21,549 nt of DNA from CAZSDP01 sp964605665 (lineage in GTDB: Bacteria; Planctomycetota; UBA8108; UBA1146). Of the stretch, positions 8,574 to 14,687 are shown one piece after another. The stretch spans positions 1 through 21,549 of the forward strand of contig CAZSDP010000041.1 in the NCBI GenBank assembly GCA_964605665.1, written 5' to 3'. Position 1 is the stretch's first letter. Each line of letters starts with the position of its first letter. Position numbers and translations under genes: made by a program. The notes below the pieces were generated by a model. The model ran no database searches. It was not told the DNA's origin and saw only the letters and a program-made list of their open reading frames with translations.

Positions 8574-9440
8574 TCAAGGGCTCCGCTTCTGATCGAGTGA
8601 CCAGATCGGGGATCCTGCTCGCATGACATGAAGGTGTATTTCACGAGCAGCGTGCAGTGCGCCCTCCTCGACCGATTCCCGGGTCGCTTTGCGCGCGTCA
8701 TAGAGAAGAACAAGGCCACTTCCGACGACTTCGATCGTCCCCGCTCGGAAGATCGCCGCAGTGCCCTCATCAATGCCAACTCCCACCAGCTCAGGGCGGT
8801 CGAGGACTGCTGATATCAGTCGGTTGTTACGTCGACGGGCGAGGAAGTGCTGATCGACGAGGAATCCTGGGCACAATCCCAATGCCTCTGTCACCACCGT
8901 TTTTCCAGACCGAATCGTCTCGAGGTCCGCCTCCCCGGTGATCATCGGGCTCGACAGAATTGCAGCGCCAGCGCTCGAACCCGCGATCGTCAGTCCCTCC
9001 TCGTTTCTCTTCTGAATCAGCGCGAAGAGCTGCCGAGTTTTGAGCTCTTCGAGCAGCCGATTCTGGCTTCCCCCGCCCAGCCAAATCAGAGAGGCACCCT
9101 CGATCTGGTCCGTCGCTGCTCCCAAGTCGTCAGAAATCACCTCGACTCGAGTGGCCCCGGCCTTTCGCCACGCCGCGGCTCCCCGCTCACCAGCTCCCTC
9201 CCGCCGACTCGCGAATGGAATCACCAGCAACAGCTGCTGACGGGCGCCACTCAGCTCCAAGATACGATCCCTCACCTCTGTAGGAATCGACCCGCCCCCG
9301 ACCGCGATCACCGCCCCCCGAGTGGCCTGGGCCGCAGTGGCATCCACCGGAGTGGGCTGCACCGGCAGAGAAGAATCGGGGGGCGCGGAAGATTCGAGCC
9401 CCGCGAGGATCGACAGAAGCACCAATGGCAACCATGTCAT
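8574..9440 (-). CDS. Exported cyanophycinase-family peptidase (S51)
   Basis: This is a serine peptidase of the S51 family (cyanophycinase, dipeptidase E) with 288 residues from the chosen start. Visible features, in order, are an N-terminal hydrophobic signal segment, AVGGGSIP near the start of the domain, the oxyanion-region motif IWLGGGSQNRL, the nucleophile elbow GSSAGA (second Ser), VDQHF with the conserved histidine, and GIDEGTA. Cyanophycinases hydrolyse multi-L-arginyl-poly-aspartate to dipeptides. The signal segment suggests extracytoplasmic action. No cyanophycin synthetase gene is in the window, so the substrate is open. The ATG at 9440 is preferred over the one at 9470 because GGAGG (9447-9451) sits six bases before it and the hydrophobic segment then starts at once. 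It is convergent to the E1 beta gene. Confidence 0.9.
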   Translation of the reverse strand: MTWLPLVLLSILAGLESSAPPDSSLPVQPTPVDATAAQATRGAVIAVGGGSIPTEVRDRILELSGARQQLLLVIPFASRREGAGERGAAAWRKAGATRVEVISDDLGAATDQIEGASLIWLGGGSQNRLLEELKTRQLFALIQKRNEEGLTIAGSSAGAAILSSPMITGEADLETIRSGKTVVTEALGLCPGFLVDQHFLARRRNNRLISAVLDRPELVGVGIDEGTAAIFRAGTIEVVGSGLVLLYDARKATRESVEEGALHAAREIHLHVMRAGSPIWSLDQKRSP

Positions 9441-9542
9441 CACCGACCTCCATTCCAGAATCGCGATCATCGGAGTTTCCGATCTTCACGACAAGTGGTG
9501 GCGATCGTCGGGGGAGCCTCTCCTCGTCGGAGAGTCACGACA

Positions 9543-9554
9543 CGGGGATCCCCG
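9543..9554. promoter_or_regulatory. 12-bp perfect palindrome, possible operator
   Basis: CGGGGATCCCCG is a perfect two-fold symmetric site between the divergent S51 peptidase and E2 genes, about 100 bases upstream of the peptidase start. It could be a dimeric repressor site or just a short GC palindrome. No second copy was noticed in the window. Confidence 0.25.
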
Positions 9555-9629
9555 ACCACGGGCGACCTAAGGGAGAACCGGCGGTGAGAAGCTTCAATCG
9601 AGCAACAATCCACGAAGAAGGGTGATCCA

Positions 9630-9748
9630 GGGGGAAAAGAGCCTCTGATCGAGGAGATGGCTCGATTCGACCCCCTCCGGAGTGCTCTCTGAGGGAAGGA
9701 AGGGGATCTCCGAGGGAATTCGGGTTCCCTTTTCCCCCACCAGAGGCT
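9630..9748 (+). ncRNA. Candidate structured RNA leader of the E2 gene
   Basis: Two complementary pairs interleave. Stem A is GGGGGAAAA (9630-9638) with TTTTCCCCC (9730-9738). Stem B is AGCCTCTG (9640-9647) with CAGAGGCT (9741-9748). The order A-B-A'-B' means they can coexist only as a pseudoknot, or act as mutually exclusive alternatives. Inside lie the hairpins ATCGAG/CTCGAT (9648-9653 with 9661-9666), CCCTC/GAGGG (about 9673-9677 with 9691-9695) and AGGGAA/TTCCCT (9713-9718 with 9725-9730, followed by three more T). It ends 135 bases before the E2 ATG. I do not recognise it as a known riboswitch class. Confidence 0.35.
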
Positions 9749-9883
9749 GGGTTATGCTCTCCGGTTGCGTCCAATCGCGCGATCTTGGCGAAGCCGATGC
9801 TGTAGAGAGATACGACGCGAAGTGGTCGACGCAACCCGATCCGTCTGACCTCAACTGAACAAATTGCGACCGAGGAGTAGTCG

Positions 9884-11248
9884 ATGTCCACCGAAGTGAA
9901 GATGCCCCAAATGGGGGAATCGATCGCCGAAGGCACACTGACCCGCTGGTTCAAGAAGCCGGGCGAAGCTGTCGTTCGGGATGAACCCCTCTTCGAGATC
10001 TCCACCGACAAAGTGGATGCTGAAGTCCCCGCCCCGTCGGATGGTGTGCTCGAAAAGATCCTGGTTGAAGAAGGTGCGACCGTGGAAGTGAACACCACGG
10101 TGGCGATGCTGGGATCAGGAAATGGCGCTGCTGCCGCTGCGACACCGGAAGCGAAAGAGGCGGTCGAAGGGAAAGCCGCGGCGGCCCCATCGAGTCCACC
10201 TCCTCCAAGTTCCCCAGCAGCAAACCCTCCGGCCCCAGTGACGACCGCCCCGGCGCCAGCCGCCACGGCCTCTTCGAGCTCCGATACCTCAAAGTCAAAG
10301 GCGGGGGCATCCAAAGTACGAAGCTCACCACTGGTTCGACGCATCGCCCGCGAACATGGGATTGAGGATCTCTCGGTAATCCCTGGTACCGGCGCCGGTG
10401 GAAGAGTGACGAAGCACGACATTCTCGGATACATCGATCAGAAGAACGGCGCGGCACCGGTGAGCGCACCCGCTGCAGCGACGGCCCCCACGACCGCTGC
10501 AGCTGGAGCGGGCCACGTGGAAGTTCTGCCCGTCTTAGGTCTTCCGCGCGAAAACGCCTCCGTCGAGCGGATGACGGTGATGCGCAAGAAGATCGCCGAA
10601 CATATGGTGCACAGCCGTCGCACCTCTGCCCATGTGCACTCCGTCTTTGAAGCGGACATGACCCGAGTGGTGAAGATCCGCCAGCGAAGCAAAGCGGCCT
10701 TCATGGAAAAGAACGGTCTGAAATTGACCGTAACCCCCTTCTTCATGAAAGCGTGTATCGACGCGCTTCGTGAGTTCCCCTGGGTCAATGCTTCCCTCGA
10801 CGGCGATGAAATCGTGGCGCACAACTCGGTCCATTTCGGTATCGCGGTCGCCCTCGATGGCGGATTGATCGTTCCCGTGATCAAGAACGCGCAAGACTTG
10901 AATGTCACCGGGATTCAAAAGCGGGTCACCGACCTCGCGACCCGTGCGCGCTCGAAGCAGCTCGTTCCTGACGAGGTTGCCGGCGGCACCTTCACCATCA
11001 CGAACCCTGGACAATTTGGTGGCCTGTTCGGAATTCCGATCATCAGCCAACCTCAAGTGGCCATCTTGGGAGTCGGCGGCATTCAAAGGCGCCCCGTGGT
11101 GGTCGAAGGCGATGCGATTGCGGTCAGGGACATGGCATATCTCTGCCTCGGATACGATCACCGGTTGGTGGACGGTGCGATGGCGGATCAATTCATGGCC
11201 CGTATCAAACAGAACCTCGAGAACTTCGATGATGCAGAGTTCCGCTGA
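9884..11248 (+). CDS. Dihydrolipoyllysine acyltransferase (E2) of a 2-oxoacid dehydrogenase
   Basis: E2 forms the core of the complex and transfers the acyl group from its lipoyl arm to coenzyme A. In its 454 residues an N-terminal lipoyl domain (1-77) carries the modified lysine in STDKVDAEV (Lys43). An Ala/Pro/Ser-rich flexible linker follows (about 80-145), then the peripheral subunit-binding domain (146-185), a second Ala-rich linker, and the catalytic domain from about 215 with DHRLVDG (His426, Asp430). There is a single lipoyl domain. The lipoyl-domain sequence resembles branched-chain or succinyl-type E2, but the substrate cannot be fixed. The ATG follows GAGGAG by six bases. lipB and lipA follow closely, so the lipoyl attachment machinery is encoded with its substrate protein. 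Confidence 0.95.
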   Translation: MSTEVKMPQMGESIAEGTLTRWFKKPGEAVVRDEPLFEISTDKVDAEVPAPSDGVLEKILVEEGATVEVNTTVAMLGSGNGAAAAATPEAKEAVEGKAAAAPSSPPPPSSPAANPPAPVTTAPAPAATASSSSDTSKSKAGASKVRSSPLVRRIAREHGIEDLSVIPGTGAGGRVTKHDILGYIDQKNGAAPVSAPAAATAPTTAAAGAGHVEVLPVLGLPRENASVERMTVMRKKIAEHMVHSRRTSAHVHSVFEADMTRVVKIRQRSKAAFMEKNGLKLTVTPFFMKACIDALREFPWVNASLDGDEIVAHNSVHFGIAVALDGGLIVPVIKNAQDLNVTGIQKRVTDLATRARSKQLVPDEVAGGTFTITNPGQFGGLFGIPIISQPQVAILGVGGIQRRPVVVEGDAIAVRDMAYLCLGYDHRLVDGAMADQFMARIKQNLENFDDAEFR

Positions 11249-11300
11249 AGCGCGCTCGCTTCGGGGGAGGCAGACACCACTGAACCGCGATCGAAGGTCG

Positions 11301-11954
11301 GTGCTTCACGTCGAGCGCCAGACCGGTTCCACGTCGCGATTCAGCGAAGTTCACGCTCGGATGCTTCGCGACCAATCGCTCAGGGCAACCGGTGAGCTCC
11401 AGGAAGACCGGCTTCTTCTCTTTACTCCGACACCGACGGTGACGCTGGGAAGCGCCGCCACGGCCGCAGACCTTCTCCTTTCAAAGGAGGACTACGAGGC
11501 CAAGGGTGTCTCGATTTCGGAAGTCGATCGAGGGGGAGAAGCGACCTACCATGGTCCCGGTCAGCGGGTCGGCTACTTCAACGTGCTGCTCGCCGAGGAG
11601 GAACGCGATCTCCACTCGCTCATTCGACGTGTCGAGGCGGGCCTGATCGGTACGCTGGAATCGTATCGGCTCGGGGCAAAACGGATCTCCGGGAAGACGG
11701 GGGTTTGGATCGGGGATCGCAAGATCGCTTCGATCGGCCTCTCGGTGAGGCGCTGGGTCACCGGCCACGGTTTCTCGCTCTGCGTCTCAGGAGATCTCAA
11801 GCCATTCAGCTGGATCGTCCCCTGCGGAATCGAGAATTGCGCTTACACGACGATCGAAGCGGAGCTGGGAACAATTCCAGATGCCGATGAACTCGATCAA
11901 CGTCTCGCGCATCATCTTGCTGCACAACTCGACCGAAGGATCGCCAACCAGTGA
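11301..11954 (+). CDS. lipB: Octanoyltransferase LipB
   Basis: LipB moves octanoate from acyl carrier protein to the lipoyl-domain lysine, the first step of lipoyl assembly. From the GTG at 11301 the protein has 217 residues and shows the family motif RGGEATYHGPG (77-87), the catalytic lysine in GDRKIASIG (Lys141) and the catalytic cysteine in VPCG (Cys175). These positions nearly match those known for the Mycobacterium enzyme (Lys142, Cys176), which supports this start. Alternatives are the tandem ATGs at 11229 and 11232, which would overlap the E2 stop by about 20 bases and add 24 residues. The stop overlaps the lipA GTG by four bases, indicating translational coupling. Confidence 0.94.
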   Translation: MLHVERQTGSTSRFSEVHARMLRDQSLRATGELQEDRLLLFTPTPTVTLGSAATAADLLLSKEDYEAKGVSISEVDRGGEATYHGPGQRVGYFNVLLAEEERDLHSLIRRVEAGLIGTLESYRLGAKRISGKTGVWIGDRKIASIGLSVRRWVTGHGFSLCVSGDLKPFSWIVPCGIENCAYTTIEAELGTIPDADELDQRLAHHLAAQLDRRIANQ

Positions 11955-12886
11955 ATTCACCCCTCGATCAATCCGATTCAAAGGCACCCTTCGCTGAGAG
12001 CACTCCCGCGAAGTCCGGCACGGAGAAACCTCGGTCGCGACGGTCGCCACTACCACGACCTGATTGGCTCAAGGTGAAGGTCCCGACCGGCGAGCATCTC
12101 GAACGGGTGAATCACCTGATGGAGCGGGGTGCACTCCACACCGTTTGTCAGGAGGCGCACTGCCCCAATATCTATGAGTGCTACGCAGCGGGGACGGCCA
12201 CCTTCCTGATCCTCGGCGAAGTCTGCACGAGAAAGTGCGGATTCTGCGCGGTCTCAAAGGGAATTCCCTCTCCCGTCGATCCCGACGAACCGCGTGAGCT
12301 GGCGAATGCCGCAAAGGAGATGGGGCTCCAGCATGTGGTGATCACTTCAGTCGACCGAGACGACCTCGCCGACGGGGGAGCTCAACAGTTTTGTGAAGTC
12401 ATCGAGGAACTGCGGTCGGTCATTCCAGAAGCGACCACCGAAGTTCTCGTCCCCGACTTTCGCCCCGATCCGCAGGGGGCCCTCGACGCAGTTTGCGGGG
12501 CAGATCCCACGATTTTCGCTCACAATGTCGAGACGGTGCGACGCCTCTATCCCGCCGCTCGACCGGGCTCGGTCTACGAAGACTCCCTCGCGCTTCTCAC
12601 CGGTGCGGCCGATCGGCTCGGCGGGGAACGGGTGAAGTGCTCACTGATCCTCGGCCTCGGCGAAGAGATCGAAGAATTGCGGGAAGCGATCAGGGATATC
12701 TACGCCGCCGGCGCCCGGAGACTCAATCTCGGCCAATATCTCGCGCCTTCAGACCGTCATATCCCGGTCAAGCGCTACTACACCCCGCAGGAATTCCAGG
12801 AACTCGGAACCTACGCCGAGTCGATCGGGTTCTTCAAGGTGGAGTCAGGGCCTCTCGTCCGATCCTCCTACCACGCCAAACCCTGA
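11951..12886 (+). CDS. lipA: Lipoyl synthase LipA
   Basis: This radical SAM enzyme inserts two sulfur atoms into protein-bound octanoate to make lipoate. Of its 311 residues, the first 36 or so are charged and probably flexible. The auxiliary iron-sulfur cluster ligands are Cys66, Cys71 and Cys77 in CQEAHCPNIYEC, and the radical SAM cluster is held by CTRKCGFC (Cys92, Cys96, Cys99). The conserved C-terminal RSSYH (304-308) supplies the serine ligand of the auxiliary cluster. The GTG start overlaps the lipB stop as GTGA. With E2 and lipB it forms a three-gene unit that both makes and modifies the lipoyl carrier. Confidence 0.97.
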   Translation: MNSPLDQSDSKAPFAESTPAKSGTEKPRSRRSPLPRPDWLKVKVPTGEHLERVNHLMERGALHTVCQEAHCPNIYECYAAGTATFLILGEVCTRKCGFCAVSKGIPSPVDPDEPRELANAAKEMGLQHVVITSVDRDDLADGGAQQFCEVIEELRSVIPEATTEVLVPDFRPDPQGALDAVCGADPTIFAHNVETVRRLYPAARPGSVYEDSLALLTGAADRLGGERVKCSLILGLGEEIEELREAIRDIYAAGARRLNLGQYLAPSDRHIPVKRYYTPQEFQELGTYAESIGFFKVESGPLVRSSYHAKP

Positions 12887-12947
12887 GATATCACACCGAT
12901 CGACATCCCTTCCGCGCGATCGCTGAGGGGCGTTCTGGGCGAATTGA

Positions 12948-12964
12948 GCGCTCCGAGTGAGCGC
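12948..12964 (+). terminator. Candidate hairpin after lipA
   Basis: GCGCTC and GAGCGC pair perfectly around the loop CGAGT, 61 bases after the lipA stop. The 6-bp stem is all but GC-only and lacks a uridine tract. It may end the E2-lipB-lipA transcript before the next unit begins. Confidence 0.3.
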
Positions 12965-13068
12965 ACCACGATTTTCTGGTGAGAAGGCCACCCCTCTGCT
13001 GAAACTCCTTCCTCCACCGGGCAGAACCGTGCATCATGCTCCCTTCACACTCTTGCTCTGGAGGCCCC

Positions 13069-14139
13069 TTGTCGACGCCTGTTTTCTCGGTCGATCCAAA
13101 CGACTTTTCACCCGATGCTCTTTCCGAGCCGGCGAGGATTCTCGCTTCTGGGGGGCTGGTCGGGTTCCCAACCGAGACCGTCTACGGGATCGCAGCTCGA
13201 GCGGACGATGCGGAAGCAGTCGCCCGATTGAAGAGATTGAAGGACCGGCCTGATCAGAAGCCGTTCAGCATTCACCTCGCCGACAAAGAGGACCTTGAAC
13301 AACAAGTTCCCGGTGCTCCCGAATCGGTAGCGGCACTGATTGAGTTCTTCTGGCCCGGTCCACTCACCTTGGTTCTTCCGACAGAAGAAGGCACCACAGG
13401 ATTTCGACTTCCCTCCCATCCAGTCGCCCGCGCACTGATCCGCCAGAGTGGTGTGCCAGTGATCGCGCCGAGCGCAAATCCCGCCGGAGAAGAACCTGCC
13501 CTCAATGCGGAGAGTGTCCTTCGATACTTCGATGGCCAGCTCGACGCGGTGATCGACAGTGGTGAGGTTGTGATCCGCGAAGCCTCCACGGTGGTCAAGC
13601 TCGACCACGAGAATCGTTGCGAAGTACTGCGTGAAGGGATCATCACCGAGAAGATGATCCATCGTGTCCTCTTCGGTCGACGAGTGTTGTTCGTCTGCAC
13701 CGGCAACTCATGTCGAAGCCCGATGGCGATGGCGCTCACCAGACACTTGCTCGCCGAGCGCTTGGGAGTCTCTTCGGAAGAACTCCCACAGAAGGGGATT
13801 CACGTCGAGTCTGCTGGCATCGCTGCTTTCGATGGTGGGCGGGCGAGTGAAAACGCCATCGAGGCGATGGCGGAACGAGGCATCGATCTTTCCAATCACC
13901 GCTCACAACCGGTCTCCCGCGAGATGATCGAGAGCGCCGATTTAGTGATCGCTCTTGGACATGGACATCGCGACCAACTGCTGCATTGGAATCCGAGCTT
14001 GGTCGATCGAGTCGTCGTCATCTCCGAGACGGGTGTGAGTGACCCGATCGGAGGAGATTGCGAGATTTACCGACGTTGTGCCCTCGAAATCGAACGGGAT
14101 CTTCAAGCTCGTTGGCTCGAAAGGATCGAAGAGTTGTGA
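13069..14139 (+). CDS. Sua5/TsaC-type threonylcarbamoyl-AMP synthase domain fused to low-molecular-weight phosphatase
   Basis: Residues 1-200 form a Sua5/YciO/YrdC domain, which in family members makes threonylcarbamoyl-AMP for the t6A tRNA modification. It shows GFPTETVYG (32-40), KRLKDRPDQKP (55-65) and PSAN (134-137). Residues 204-356 form a low-molecular-weight phosphatase with the P-loop CTGNSCRS (Cys210, Arg216) and the general acid in DPIGGD (Asp325). The residue that is Thr in the protein-arginine phosphatase YwlE and usually Ile in tyrosine phosphatases is Ser here (Ser213), so specificity is unclear. The TTG at 13069 is preferred because GGAGG (13060-13064) precedes it and the family N-terminus follows; the ATG at 13036 lacks such a site. 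The stop overlaps the rpiB start. Confidence 0.92.
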   Translation: MSTPVFSVDPNDFSPDALSEPARILASGGLVGFPTETVYGIAARADDAEAVARLKRLKDRPDQKPFSIHLADKEDLEQQVPGAPESVAALIEFFWPGPLTLVLPTEEGTTGFRLPSHPVARALIRQSGVPVIAPSANPAGEEPALNAESVLRYFDGQLDAVIDSGEVVIREASTVVKLDHENRCEVLREGIITEKMIHRVLFGRRVLFVCTGNSCRSPMAMALTRHLLAERLGVSSEELPQKGIHVESAGIAAFDGGRASENAIEAMAERGIDLSNHRSQPVSREMIESADLVIALGHGHRDQLLHWNPSLVDRVVVISETGVSDPIGGDCEIYRRCALEIERDLQARWLERIEEL

Positions 14140-14597
14140 ATAGCACCAGTAAGCGCGCTGCGATCGGATCAGATCACGCTGGGATTGAAGGTCGCGCCGC
14201 TGCGATCGCAATTCTCGAGAAACATCAATTCTCAGTCGAAGAGTTCGGCCCCAATCAAGGGGAGTCCGCTGACTATCCAGATCTCGCCCATCAGGTCGCC
14301 CAACGTGTCGAGAGCGGTGAGGTGGACTTCGGGGTTCTCGTCTGCGGAACTGGACAAGGGATGGCGATGGCAGCGAACCGCCATCTCGGAGTACGAGCCG
14401 CGGTAATCGCTGACGCTTTCACCGCCGAGATGGCTCGCGCCCACAACAATGCCAATGTCGCCTGCTTCGGCGAACGGGTGATCGGCACTGAGGGAATCAG
14501 TGCACTTCTCCCCATCTTCCTCGATACCGCATTCGAAGGAGGACGGCACGGTCGCCGTGTCGACAAGATCGAATCGGACGTCCGCGAGGCACGCTAG
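14136..14597 (+). CDS. rpiB: Ribose-5-phosphate isomerase B
   Basis: RpiB interconverts ribose 5-phosphate and ribulose 5-phosphate in the pentose phosphate pathway; some relatives act on allose or galactose phosphates. The 153-residue protein shows GSDHAG (11-16), SADYPD (44-49), the catalytic cysteine in CGTGQG (Cys70) and RAHNNANVACFGERVIG, all typical of the family. The GTG start at 14136 overlaps the stop of the Sua5-phosphatase gene as GTGA, so the two are translationally coupled. The open frame extends upstream to 14058, but those codons encode nothing family-like. A strong hairpin follows 24 bases after the stop. Confidence 0.95.
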   Translation: MNSTSKRAAIGSDHAGIEGRAAAIAILEKHQFSVEEFGPNQGESADYPDLAHQVAQRVESGEVDFGVLVCGTGQGMAMAANRHLGVRAAVIADAFTAEMARAHNNANVACFGERVIGTEGISALLPIFLDTAFEGGRHGRRVDKIESDVREAR

Positions 14598-14621
14598 TCA
14601 CTCGATTCAGACCTCCAAGAG

Positions 14622-14659
14622 AAGAGGCCGGTTTTCCCGTTTGGGAAAACCGGCCTCTT
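14622..14659. terminator. 17-bp perfect terminator hairpin between convergent genes
   Basis: Positions 14622-14638 pair perfectly with 14643-14659 around the four-base loop GTTT. The hairpin lies 24 bases after the rpiB stop on the plus strand and 28 bases after the PpiD-like gene stop on the minus strand. Only three T follow on the plus strand; a pyrimidine-rich run follows on the minus strand. It probably terminates both transcripts. Confidence 0.8.
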
Positions 14660-14687
14660 TGAATTCCAATCGACTGACGCAAAGAAC

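Larger units (their letters stand above)
9441..9883. other. Structured divergent spacer upstream of E2
   Basis: This gene-free stretch lies between the divergent S51 peptidase and E2 genes. It contains an unusual density of inverted repeats: GTCGGGG/CCCCGAC (9507-9513 with 9550-9556), CTCTCC/GGAGAG (9518-9523 with 9529-9534), the 12-bp palindrome CGGGGATCCCCG (9543-9554), and the interleaved stems of the E2 leader (9630-9748). No promoter could be assigned with confidence. The E2 ribosome binding site GAGGAG is at 9872-9877, six bases before the ATG. Confidence 0.6.

Noticed and set aside
9535..10434. 299-codon frame on the minus strand opposite the E2 gene
   Set aside because: It is the mirror of the Ala/Pro-rich linker of E2, where low complexity keeps the opposite strand open. 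No motif or ribosome binding site supports it.
10902..11228. Upstream extension of lipB within E2
   Set aside because: It lies entirely inside the E2 coding region in another frame, and the LipB family N-terminus begins only near 11301.
13108..13662. 184-codon minus-strand frame opposite the Sua5 domain
   Set aside because: It is antisense to a clear Sua5 domain and shows no motif or ribosome binding site.
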